From NCBI GenBank assembly GCA_910585855.1, contig CAJUGZ010000170.1, positions 1 to 9,286 of the forward strand: a stretch of DNA of 9,286 bases, given 5' to 3'. Below, piece after piece: positions 1 to 6,349 of this stretch. Position numbers and translations under genes: made by a program. The notes under the pieces were generated by a model. That model was given only the letters and a program-made list of their open reading frames with translations. It searched no databases and had not been told where the DNA came from. Every line of letters begins with the position of its first letter. The stretch's first letter is position 1. Source of the DNA: an uncultured Lachnospiraceae bacterium (GTDB lineage Bacteria > Bacillota_A > Clostridia > Lachnospirales > Lachnospiraceae).

Positions 1-9
1 CACGCCCCT

Positions 10-49
10 TTTTTTTCACACACTGCATGGAAGCAGTATGTGAAAAAAA
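10..49. repeat. Long inverted repeat (17-bp hairpin)
   Basis: The left arm, seven T then CACACACTGC (10-26), pairs with GCAGTATGTG then seven A (33-49) across a 6-nt loop. The single mismatch on the + strand becomes a G-U wobble if the minus strand is transcribed. The T tract precedes the stem and the A tract follows it on both strands, so it is not a textbook rho-independent terminator with a trailing U tract. It could still stop transcription from a gene outside the window, or be the end of a small mobile element. Its role is unknown. Confidence 0.55.
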
Positions 50-319
50 TCTTAGATTTTCGAGCAGAAGTCCAAGAACTTCTAACTTTTTTCCAAAGTC
101 ACTGCAGGCTGCCCACCGTTTTCGAATCTGGCTGTTTCTTGACCCCGAAACACAAAAAACGTATCTAACCACAATTTTACCGTTATACAACTAATAGTGA
201 GAAACAACTTGCTCATTTCCTCTGCCTCCGGCTTCAGAGTACAATAGCCCTATCTCCCAAAGCCTAATTAAAAACCTTTTATCAATAAAATATGCAAAAA
301 ATTCACTTGTATTTGAAAA

Positions 320-348
320 TTTCCTTTATTGTTACCTGCTGTTATAAT
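320..348 (+). promoter_or_regulatory. Possible sigma-A promoter ahead of repeat copy 1
   Basis: A perfect TATAAT at 343-348 lies 17 bp downstream of TTTCCT (320-325), a poor -35 match. A transcript starting near 355 would run straight into repeat copy 1, so this could drive it as a free RNA. AT-rich DNA gives TATAAT by chance often, so this is only a suggestion. Confidence 0.3.
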
Positions 349-384
349 CTTTACAATAATAAAACTTTCTGGCTGGTAGAAATA

Positions 385-534
385 GCTAAACTCGGAAGGA
401 AGGTCTATGCAAGGTCATCATTTCCCGTCGGCACTTAGGCACGGTCTTTTCGTGCCTTATGTGTCCGCTACGAGGAAATGCTAAGCGAAAGCGGGCCCGG
501 AATAGACTTTCCTTCCGAGTTCAGCGTCCCCCTC
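385..534 (+). repeat. Structured RNA-like repeat, copy 1 (full length)
   Basis: First copy of the repeat family. The closing stem pairs GCTAAACTCGGAAGG with CCTTCCGAGTTCAGC and continues into GTCTA/TAGAC, over 20 bp in all. Inside, CATTTCC (418-424) pairs with GGAAATG (474-480). CGGCAC (428-433) pairs with GTGTCCG (461-467) with one bulged T. The apical hairpin AGGCACG/CGTGCCT is perfect. A GNRA hairpin, GC-GAAA-GC, follows at 485-492. The conserved 3' tail is GCGTCCCCCT. It lies between the window edge and the secreted-protein gene, upstream of that gene's own promoter. There is no ORF. The left flank is less similar to the other copies, so the left boundary is uncertain by about 15 bp. Confidence 0.85.
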
Positions 535-618
535 TTATAAAAAAATAATATTTATAATCCAAATTAAACCTTAAAGGTAATTTCCCACTACAAAAAGTTA
601 AAAAATTTACCATAACCC

Positions 619-647
619 TTGCCTCTCTTTTCTATAATTTGTATAAT
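619..647 (+). promoter_or_regulatory. Promoter of the secreted cell-wall-binding gene
   Basis: TTGCCT (619-624) and TATAAT (642-647) are separated by exactly 17 bp, a good vegetative sigma-A arrangement. It sits about 57 bp upstream of the start codon at 704 and downstream of repeat copy 1, so the copy would not be in this mRNA. Confidence 0.7.
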
Positions 648-703
648 AAATAAGACATACTATAACCCAACTGTCAAAATCATATATAAAGGAGAATACA
701 ATT

Positions 704-1273
704 ATGAAAAAAAGGGTTACAACGGGAATATTAGCAGCAATTATGACATTATCTATGAACATTACCTCCTTTGCTTCAGGCTGGCAGCAGGATCAAACCG
801 GCTGGTGGTGGCAAAGAGAAAATGGTACATATCCGACAAATTGTTGGGAATGGATTGACGGAAACGGAGATGGTACAGCCGAATGTTATTATTTCAACAG
901 TTCGGGATATATGCTGGAAAACACAGTTGCACCAGACGGTTATACGGTTAATGCAAGCGGTGCATGGACAGTAAACGGTGTTGTACAGACAAAAAATATA
1001 GCTACCAAAACAGCAGCGCAAAACACAACAGGAATATACGGTACTTATAAAAATCCCTATGATGAAATAATTACGCTTTCCAATGAAAATGGTACTTTAA
1101 TTCTAAGATACTATGAAGAAAAAGGAAATGAAATAGAAGAACTTTATTCCGAAATGGAAAAATTGAATGATACCACTTATCTAAGCACTATCTATGATGC
1201 AGTCATTATTCAATTTACCAGTGATACCACATTTGAATTCTATGATGGAATGATCTATACAAAACAAAACTAA
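704..1273 (+). CDS. Secreted cell-wall-binding repeat protein, small
   Basis: A 189-residue exported protein of unknown specific function. Residues 1-25 form a signal peptide: MKKR charged start, hydrophobic ILAAIMTLSM core, and a likely cleavage after SFA (about 24). Residues 26-95 carry aromatic/glycine-rich motifs (GWQQDQTGWWWQ, CYYFNSSGYM, NASGAWTVNG) typical of choline/cell-wall-binding repeats of Clostridia, which in known families bind teichoic acid or glycan and hold proteins on the wall. Residues 110-189 form a polar beta-rich segment (GIYGTYKNPYDEIITL, TFEFYDG) resembling small lipocalin-like domains in such proteins, without a catalytic motif I recognise. The ATG at 704 has GGAGA about 8 bp upstream and a clear promoter. 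No terminator is obvious before repeat copy 2. It is a single-gene unit; the surface-attachment role is inferred from the repeats. Confidence 0.82.
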   Translation: MKKRVTTGILAAIMTLSMNITSFASGWQQDQTGWWWQRENGTYPTNCWEWIDGNGDGTAECYYFNSSGYMLENTVAPDGYTVNASGAWTVNGVVQTKNIATKTAAQNTTGIYGTYKNPYDEIITLSNENGTLILRYYEEKGNEIEELYSEMEKLNDTTYLSTIYDAVIIQFTSDTTFEFYDGMIYTKQN

Positions 1274-1383
1274 ATATTAATTACAAAAGTTGATGTTTTT
1301 ATGAAATATATACTATTTTATTTCTTCGTTGTAGATACTGCTAGTAACAAGAATCTTACTACTTCTTCATTCTGGAGTATACA

Positions 1384-1532
1384 GCCGAAAGCCGAAGGGG
1401 GCTCTATGCAGGGTCATCATTTCCCGTCGGCACTTAGGCGCTGTATTTTAGCGCCTTATGTGTCCGCTACGAGGAAATGCTAAGCGCAAGCGGGCCCGGA
1501 ATAGAGCTCCCTTCGGCTTTCGGCGTCCCCCT
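1384..1532 (+). repeat. Structured RNA-like repeat, copy 2 (full length)
   Basis: Full copy between convergent genes. The closing stem pairs GCCGAAAGCCGAAGGGGG with the CTCCCTTCGGCTTTCGGC arm and runs on to CTCTA/TAGAG, with only a G-U wobble off Watson-Crick. Its stem sequence is quite unlike copy 1, but pairing is preserved. The core is the same: CATTTCC/GGAAATG, CGGCAC/GTGTCCG, the apical hairpin AGGCGCT/AGCGCCT (changed on both sides relative to copy 1), and GC-GCAA-GC. The left flank TATACAGCC resembles the flanks of copies 3 and 4. The right tail GGCGTCCCCCT ends next to the stop codon of the response regulator (1534-1536), which is read on the other strand. No T tract follows, so it is not a normal terminator. 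Confidence 0.88.
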
Positions 1533-1533
1533 G

Positions 1534-2223
1534 CTACACTTTAAATCGATACCCAACCCCCCATATCGTTTCAATATACTGAGGTTTCGATGTATCAAAT
1601 TCAATCTTTTCCCGAATCTTTTTAATATGCACCGTAACAGTAGCAATATCCCCAATCGATTCCATATCCCAAATCTTATTAAACAATTCTTCTTTTGTAA
1701 ATACATGGTTTGGATTTTGGGCAAGAAAAGCAAGCAAATCAAATTCCTTTGTTGTAAAACTCTTCTCCTCTCCATTCACATAAACTCTTCTTGCCGTTTT
1801 ATCAATTTTAATTCCACGAATCTCAATAATCTCATTTTCCTGCACATTACTGCCAATCAATCTCTCATACCGTGCCAAATGTGCCTTTACCCGTGCCACT
1901 AATTCACTAGGACTAAATGGTTTTGTCATATAGTCATCTGCTCCCAGCCCAAGTCCCCGAATTTTATCAATATCATCTTTCTTTGCCGACACTAAAAGAA
2001 TCGGTGTATTTTTTACCTCACGTACTCTGCGGCAAATTTCAAATCCATCCACATTCGGCAGCATTACATCCAAAATAAACAGATCAAAATCCTCTTTTAA
2101 TGCACGCTCTAACCCTTTTTCCCCACTTGTTTCAATCTCTACCTCAAACCGGCTTAATTCCAGATAGTCCTTCTCCAACTCAGCAATTGTTAGTTCGTCT
2201 TCCACAATTAAAATCTTATTCAT
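1534..2223 (-). CDS. OmpR/PhoB-family DNA-binding response regulator
   Basis: A cytoplasmic transcription factor of 229 residues, normal length for the family. The receiver domain covers about 1-118: acidic pocket E8-D9, phosphoacceptor D52 in LFILDVMLP, switch S79 in LLVSAKK, and K101 in MTKPFSP. After a linker, a winged-helix DNA-binding domain fills about 130-229, with TTKEFDLLAFLAQNP, the recognition-helix segment VTVHIKKIREKI and the final YIETIWGVGYRFKV. The ATG at 2223 is preceded by AAAGGA at suitable distance. It lies 95 bp downstream of the histidine kinase on the same strand with no terminator seen between, so the two are probably co-transcribed with the kinase first, the reverse of the usual order. 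Target genes cannot be read from the sequence. The stop codon abuts repeat copy 2. Confidence 0.95.
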   Translation of the reverse strand: MNKILIVEDELTIAELEKDYLELSRFEVEIETSGEKGLERALKEDFDLFILDVMLPNVDGFEICRRVREVKNTPILLVSAKKDDIDKIRGLGLGADDYMTKPFSPSELVARVKAHLARYERLIGSNVQENEIIEIRGIKIDKTARRVYVNGEEKSFTTKEFDLLAFLAQNPNHVFTKEELFNKIWDMESIGDIATVTVHIKKIREKIEFDTSKPQYIETIWGVGYRFKV

Positions 2224-2318
2224 CTCGTCTTGTCCTTTCTTTTTATCCTTTTCCCCGCTTTCATCTGCTCTTATACAAAAACAAAACTTTTTTTCATACT
2301 AAAAAACTTTAGCCCCAT

Positions 2319-3812
2319 CTAAGAAACTGCTTCCTGATACTTACGAAACACCATATGCATCACTGTCCCAGTATCTTCTTTACTTGTTGCCCAAATCCGC
2401 CCTCCATGATCCTCTACAATCTTTCGAACAATCGACAAACCGATTCCGCTTCCGCCCTGACTGGAATTTCTAGAAGCATCCGTCCGATAAAACCGATCAA
2501 AAATATAAGGCAAATCCTTTACTGCAATTCCTTTTCCATTATCCTCTATCTCAACTTTAACAAAATCTCCCTCATCTTTCAATCGAATATTAATAATTCC
2601 CTTTTTTCCACTTCCCATATATTTTACTGAATTTCCAATAATATTATTAACTACCTTCCGAAGCTGTTCTGGATCAGCAATAATTACCTCATCCTTTTCC
2701 ATATAGTTAAAATAAGTCAGTTCAATATTCTTTTGCTCTAAATCCATTCCCATTTCCTCTACACAATCCTGAAAATACTTATCCACCTGAATTTTAGCAA
2801 AATTATAAGGAATTCGATTGGTATCAATCTTAGAATAAAATGTCAGTTCTTCAATCAGCCGTTCCATATCACAAGCTTTATTATAAATCGTTTTAATATA
2901 CTTCTCCATCCGTTCTGGAGAATCTGCCACTCCGTCCATAATCCCTTCCGCATATCCCTTTACTGCTGTTACCGGCGTCTTTAAATCATGAGAAATATTA
3001 CTAATCAATTCTTTACTGTCTTTATCATACTGCAGCTTCTCCTCTGTATTTTCTTTCAGCCGCCTTCTCATCTCTTCAAAGTCCTTACAAAGTTCTCCTA
3101 TTTCATCCCGAGATTTTACTTCTATTGTAAAATCCAAATTCCCGTTTGCAATATTATTTGCTGCTGTCTGAAGTTCCTTTAAAGGTTTTACCATACTCCG
3201 ATAGATCCATCCCACAAGCAAAGAAGCCGTAATTGCCAAAACAAAAAAAATAGCAAACATAATCTCAGTCAAGATCCCTTTTACCTCTGGAATCAACTCC
3301 CGCATTTCTGTTACAATAAAAATACTGCATCTTTCATCATTTACCCCCTTAAAATCAATCGGTTTTATCAGACAACGATTCCCTCCATCCAAATAAACTC
3401 CGTTTTCTGCCCCGGTTTCATAATCTCCATATTCTGGAAGATTATCTAAAACTGCCTGTGTCTGTTCCTTTGTCCCTCCATTATAAAGAATTTCTTCCTC
3501 ACATCGAAGCATTAAAAAAGAATATGCCGAGTTGAGCCTCCGATTCAATCCATCTAAATAAGCCAAATCCTCCAATTTCGTAATATCTGTTTCAATATCA
3601 TAAGCAATCTCATGATAAATCTGCTTTGTCATACGGTTAAATAAAAGGGTAGAATCTGTAAGTCCTTCATAATCCGCACTATCCATTCCATAGTACTCTT
3701 CCATTGCTCGAAATTGAATTTTCGTAATACCATAAGCACAAGCTGCACTTAAGCAGATAGGCAACAGTATCACTGCAAGAAACGCAAGAACCAATTTTGT
3801 TCTAATTTTCAC
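2319..3812 (-). CDS. Membrane sensor histidine kinase with HAMP domain
   Basis: Sensor partner of the adjacent response regulator. I place the start at the GTG at 3812 (497 residues, MKIRTKLVLAF...) because GGAGGAG lies 6 bp upstream; the in-frame TTG at 3827 would use that same purine tract as codons. By GTG numbering: TM1 about 7-28, an extracytoplasmic sensor region about 30-180 of no recognised fold, TM2 about 183-204, HAMP about 203-255 (RSMVKPLKELQ...DEIGELC), and HisKA with phosphoacceptor H275 in NISHDLKTPVTAVKGY. The HATPase domain has an N box (NNIIGNSVKY, about 389-398), G1 (DNGKGI, about 424), an F box (FDRFYR) and G2 (GGSGIGL, about 453). All residues needed for autophosphorylation are present. 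The stimulus is unknown. Upstream DNA up to copy 3 is only about 45 bp, so the promoter probably lies in or beyond that repeat. Confidence 0.94.
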   Translation of the reverse strand: MKIRTKLVLAFLAVILLPICLSAACAYGITKIQFRAMEEYYGMDSADYEGLTDSTLLFNRMTKQIYHEIAYDIETDITKLEDLAYLDGLNRRLNSAYSFLMLRCEEEILYNGGTKEQTQAVLDNLPEYGDYETGAENGVYLDGGNRCLIKPIDFKGVNDERCSIFIVTEMRELIPEVKGILTEIMFAIFFVLAITASLLVGWIYRSMVKPLKELQTAANNIANGNLDFTIEVKSRDEIGELCKDFEEMRRRLKENTEEKLQYDKDSKELISNISHDLKTPVTAVKGYAEGIMDGVADSPERMEKYIKTIYNKACDMERLIEELTFYSKIDTNRIPYNFAKIQVDKYFQDCVEEMGMDLEQKNIELTYFNYMEKDEVIIADPEQLRKVVNNIIGNSVKYMGSGKKGIINIRLKDEGDFVKVEIEDNGKGIAVKDLPYIFDRFYRTDASRNSSQGGSGIGLSIVRKIVEDHGGRIWATSKEDTGTVMHMVFRKYQEAVS

Positions 3813-3819
3813 ATTAAAC

Positions 3820-3878
3820 TCCTCCAATCATTCTTTTGGCAGACTATCTAAAAGGATGGATGCAGGCAAACGGGAGGA
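3820..3878 (-). promoter_or_regulatory. Possible RBS-sequestering pairing in the kinase leader
   Basis: On the minus strand the 3' tail of repeat copy 3 reads TCCTCC (3878-3873). It is perfectly complementary to GGAGGA (3825-3820), the ribosome-binding site of the histidine kinase, 47 nt further on. If the repeat is transcribed in the leader, this tail could hide the site. The pairing is visible; the regulatory role is inference, and a short match to a purine-rich site can arise by chance. Confidence 0.3.
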
Positions 3879-4046
3879 CGCCGGAATCTGAAAGAAGATC
3901 TGCACCGAGCCCGCTTGCGCTTAGCATTTCCTATTTTCATAGCGGACACTAAGACGCTAAAATACAGCAATACAGTGCCTAAGTGCCGACGGGAAATGAT
4001 GACCCTTTGTAGACCTTCTTTCAGATTCCGGCTGTGTATCCCTGCA
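3872..4046 (-). repeat. Structured RNA-like repeat, copy 3 (inverted, slightly longer)
   Basis: Full copy on the minus strand, in the same direction as the downstream kinase gene. The closing stem pairs GCCGGAATCTGAAAGAAG (minus, from 4032) with CTTCTTTCAGATTCCGGC, then GTCTACA with TGCAGAT. It shares CATTTCC/GGAAATG, CGGCAC/GTGTCCG and a GC-GCAA-GC tetraloop. Two differences stand out. The apical loop is enlarged by a short duplication (CTGTATTG CTGTATTTT). The usual CTACGAGG is replaced by a sequence that can form its own mini-hairpin, CTAT-GAAA-ATAG. The left flank GATACACAGCC matches copy 4. The tail is GGCGTCCTCCC. Any promoter for the kinase upstream of this copy would put it in the 5' leader of the mRNA. 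Confidence 0.85.
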
Positions 4047-4093
4047 ATATACGATTTCTTTTGCATTTGAAAGCACAATTTTTATTAATTTTA

Positions 4094-4627
4094 TCAATAA
4101 AATGGTATTTTTTCCAAGTCTATATCTACACAATAAGTATTATCAATTAAGAAATAATCTGTATTATATAATTGACACATTTTTAATGCTTTTTCATTAT
4201 CACGAATCAAAGTTTCTATTGTACAGTCTGAATCATCCACCCGTTTTTCTATTATATTGGCATATCTTTTTATATCACAATAGTGATTTTGTATATATCC
4301 TTTGCTCATAACCAAACAGCAATATTTGATATAAAAAAGATAATCTTCCTCAAAACTTTCTGCCCAATCAAACGGAATATAACAACCCTCAATAATTAAA
4401 TTCTGCTTATTTTCAATCACTGTTTTTATGATTTCTTTTACAATTGACCATAAATAATCTGTTAATAATAAATCATCACTTATAGGTGTAAGTGTTGTAT
4501 TCTTACTGCGAATCAGTCCCATCTTTAAGTGATCTATCGAAAGATATGGATAACCATACTTTACCAAAAGCTTTTGCGCTAAAGCTGTTTTCCCTGTATG
4601 TGAAGCACCTGCTATCAACAAAACCAT
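4094..4627 (-). CDS. Orphan P-loop kinase-like protein
   Basis: A 177-residue cytoplasmic protein of unidentified substrate. It opens directly with a beta strand and a Walker A loop, GASHTGKT (residues 7-14), then a DH pair at 32-33 where small-molecule kinases often bind substrate, a second hydrophobic strand LIIEG (77-81) fitting a Walker B position, and an Arg-containing helical region (RYANIIEKR, about 121-129) that could act as a lid. Size and layout fit the adenylate/shikimate/zeta-toxin-like kinase fold; no antitoxin gene lies next to it. The gene is AT-rich and has no convincing ribosome-binding site before its ATG, unlike its neighbours. It stands alone between inverted repeat copies 3 and 4, which suggests acquisition or movement with them. 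An uncharacterised ATP-binding protein is the safest name. Confidence 0.75.
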   Translation of the reverse strand: MVLLIAGASHTGKTALAQKLLVKYGYPYLSIDHLKMGLIRSKNTTLTPISDDLLLTDYLWSIVKEIIKTVIENKQNLIIEGCYIPFDWAESFEEDYLFYIKYCCLVMSKGYIQNHYCDIKRYANIIEKRVDDSDCTIETLIRDNEKALKMCQLYNTDYFLIDNTYCVDIDLEKIPFY

Positions 4628-4768
4628 ACTGCTAAGCTGTCAATTTATTCCCCATTCTATTAAATTAACAGCAGCTTTCACCGCCTTCCTATATTTTATA
4701 TTTATCCTATAATCCTGAACATTTTACTTTTTTTAATCACATCTATCCAAATATTTTCAAAAAGTACA

Positions 4769-4932
4769 CTCCAGAATACACAGCCGGAATTCGAATCGAG
4801 GTCTACAAAGGTCATCATTTCCCGTCGGCACTTAGACATGGTATTTTCGTGCCTTATGTGTCCGCTACGAGGAAATGCTAAGCGAGAGCGGACTCGGTGT
4901 AGACCTTGATTCGGATTCCGGCGTCCTCCCTC
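4769..4932 (+). repeat. Structured RNA-like repeat, copy 4 (full length)
   Basis: Full copy in the 444-bp gap between the orphan kinase and metK. The closing stem pairs GCCGGAATTCGAATCGAG with the TTGATTCGGATTCCGGC arm and runs on to GTCTACA/TGTAGAC, with G-U wobbles at two places. The core is CATTTCC/GGAAATG, CGGCAC/GTGTCCG, the apical pair AGACATG/CGTGCCT with one mismatch and a wobble, and GC-GAGA-GC. Where copies 1 and 2 have GGGCCC, this copy has GGACTC, which changes a U-G pair with the upstream GGTC to U-A. The left flank AATACACAGCC matches copy 3 and the tail GGCGTCCTCCC is shared. Apart from this repeat and the metK terminator, the gap holds nothing I recognise. Confidence 0.87.
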
Positions 4933-5017
4933 CATTTATCTTTATTATACCACAGAATCAAAAAAAAACGTAGAAACCTTATGAAATATTCATAAAATAA
5001 AAATAAACACAATTACA

Positions 5018-5044
5018 AAGAAAAGACAGGCAAAATTTTGCCTG
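5018..5044 (-). terminator. Rho-independent terminator of metK
   Basis: The perfect palindrome CAGGCAAAATTTTGCCTG (5027-5044) folds into a hairpin. On the minus strand it is followed by TCTTTTCTTTG, a U-rich tract. It begins 28 bp beyond the metK stop codon, the expected place. Confidence 0.85.
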
Positions 5045-5071
5045 CCTTATTTTCCTATATTTTAAATATAC

Positions 5072-6256
5072 TTATTGCAAATATGTTCGAAGCATCTCTA
5101 CCTTATCTAATCTCTCCCAAGGCAAGTCCAGATCCAGCCGTCCAAAATGTCCATATGCTGCTGTCTGCTGATAAATTGGTCTTCTTAAATCCAACATCCG
5201 AATAATTCCAGCTGGACGCAGATCAAAATTCTTCCGAATCAATTCTACCAATTTCTCATCTGCCAATTTTCCAGTTCCAAATGTATCTACCATAATTGAG
5301 GTAGGTTCTGCTACCCCAATCGCATAGGATAATTGAATTTCACAACGTTCTGCCAATCCGGCTGCCACAATATTTTTTGCTACATAACGTGCTGCATAAG
5401 CTGCCGAACGATCCACCTTTGTACAGTCTTTGCCGGAAAAAGCCCCGCCGCCGTGACGAGCATATCCGCCATAAGTATCCACAATAATTTTCCGCCCTGT
5501 CAAACCAGCATCTCCATGAGGTCCTCCAATTACAAACCGTCCTGTCGGATTGATAAATATTTTTGTATTTTCATCTACCATCTCTTTTGGAAGTATCGGA
5601 TCAAATACATACTTTTTTATATCTGCATGAATCTGTTCCTGTGTTACATCCTCATCATGCTGTGTCGATAAAACAACTGCCTCCAACCGTGACGGCTTTC
5701 CTGCTTCATCATATTCTACAGACACTTGTGTTTTTCCGTCTGGTCTTAAATAAGAAAGTGTACCATCTTTGCGTACCTTTGTAAGCTGGCGTGCCAGCTT
5801 ATGTGCAAGTGAAATTGGATATGGCATCAGTTCCTCTGTTTCATTTGTTGCATATCCAAACATCATTCCCTGATCGCCTGCTCCAGTATCTAATTCATCT
5901 GTCAGACTGCCCTTCTTTGCTTCTAATGCCTTATCTACTCCCATTGCAATATCTGCCGACTGTTGATCCAATGCGACCATTACAGCACAAGTATTTCCGT
6001 CAAATCCGGTTTCGGCACGATTGTATCCTATTTCATTCACGGTCTTTCTTACAATCGCCGGAATATCCAACTTCGCTTGTGTTGTAATCTCGCCTGTCAC
6101 CAATACAAACCCTGTACAGCTGCAGGTTTCACAAGCCACACGGCTCATAGAATCCTGTTCTAAGCAGGCATCCAAAATCGCATCGGATACCGCATCACAA
6201 ACTTTATCTGGATGCCCCTCTGTAACAGACTCAGATGTAAATAATCTCTTCTCCAT
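5072..6256 (-). CDS. metK: S-adenosylmethionine synthetase
   Basis: Makes S-adenosylmethionine, the main methyl donor, from methionine and ATP in the cytoplasm, releasing phosphate and pyrophosphate. The protein has 394 residues, the usual length. Family landmarks are all present: EGHPDK near the N-terminus with catalytic H15 and D17, GAGDQG (ATP/methionine-binding signature), the phosphate-binding GGGAFSGKD, and the C-terminal DLDLPWE. The start is the ATG at 6256, where MEKRLFTSES begins and GGGAGG lies 8 bp upstream. A longer in-frame ATG at 6349 adds 31 residues, but it would translate the terminator hairpin of the leader and is rejected. The gene is a single unit controlled by the SAM-I riboswitch upstream, so its own product shuts it off, and it ends in a clear terminator. 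Confidence 0.98.
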   Translation of the reverse strand: MEKRLFTSESVTEGHPDKVCDAVSDAILDACLEQDSMSRVACETCSCTGFVLVTGEITTQAKLDIPAIVRKTVNEIGYNRAETGFDGNTCAVMVALDQQSADIAMGVDKALEAKKGSLTDELDTGAGDQGMMFGYATNETEELMPYPISLAHKLARQLTKVRKDGTLSYLRPDGKTQVSVEYDEAGKPSRLEAVVLSTQHDEDVTQEQIHADIKKYVFDPILPKEMVDENTKIFINPTGRFVIGGPHGDAGLTGRKIIVDTYGGYARHGGGAFSGKDCTKVDRSAAYAARYVAKNIVAAGLAERCEIQLSYAIGVAEPTSIMVDTFGTGKLADEKLVELIRKNFDLRPAGIIRMLDLRRPIYQQTAAYGHFGRLDLDLPWERLDKVEMLRTYLQ

Positions 6257-6289
6257 TTCTATTTCCTCCCGATGTATAAAATAATATCC

Positions 6290-6320
6290 AAAAAGAAAGA
6301 GTCCATTTACAAATGGACTC
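6290..6320 (-). terminator. Riboswitch-controlled terminator in the metK leader
   Basis: On the minus strand GAGTCCATT (6320-6312) pairs with AATGGACTC (6307-6299) around a 4-nt loop and is followed at once by TTTCTTTTT (6298-6290). It lies between the SAM-I aptamer and the metK ribosome-binding site, the standard position for the attenuator. Confidence 0.9.
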
Positions 6321-6349
6321 GATTTTGCTTTTCCTGCTATCAAATCCAC
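6313..6349 (-). promoter_or_regulatory. Antiterminator pairing in the metK leader
   Basis: GTGGATTTGAT (minus, 6349-6339), starting at the last base of the aptamer's closing stem, can pair over 11 bp (three G-U wobbles) with ATCGAGTCCAT (minus, 6323-6313). The second strand overlaps the 5' half of the terminator, so the two folds exclude each other. When SAM is scarce the antiterminator should form and metK be transcribed. The pairing is visible; the switching direction is known for SAM-I leaders. Confidence 0.65.

Larger units (their letters stand above)
1..384. other. Intergenic region without a recognisable gene
   Basis: No reading frame on either strand has both a plausible ribosome-binding site and useful length here. 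The stretch holds a long hairpin at 10-49, a weak second hairpin (AGAAGT at 66-71 with ACTTCT at 78-83, followed by a short T run) and a promoter-like pair near 320-348. From about 385 the structured repeat begins. I see no decayed protein gene, tRNA or rRNA sequence in it. Confidence 0.6.

Noticed and set aside
619..858. 79-residue ORF overlapping the start of the secreted-protein gene
   Set aside because: It begins inside the promoter, is out of frame with the signal-peptide protein and shows no protein-like pattern.
1301..1483. 60-residue ORF reading through repeat copy 2, and similar ORFs through copy 3 (3848-4078) and copy 4 (4702-4935)
   Set aside because: They run through the structured repeat in different frames, lack ribosome-binding sites and a shared protein pattern, and are broken or differ between copies. 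RNA pairing explains the conservation better.
3813..3827. TTG start of the histidine kinase at 3827
   Set aside because: Its first codons are themselves the GGAGGAG ribosome-binding site for the GTG at 3812, which is correctly spaced.
4094..4627. Zeta-toxin type toxin-antitoxin module
   Set aside because: The Walker A fits many small kinases, zeta-specific motifs are not evident and no small antitoxin gene is adjacent.
385..4932. CRISPR array
   Set aside because: The repeats are about 150 nt long, dispersed by hundreds to thousands of bases, in both orientations and separated by genes.
385..4932. Repeats as rho-independent terminators
   Set aside because: No U tract follows either end of the long stems, and the conserved internal core with a GNRA loop is not needed for termination.
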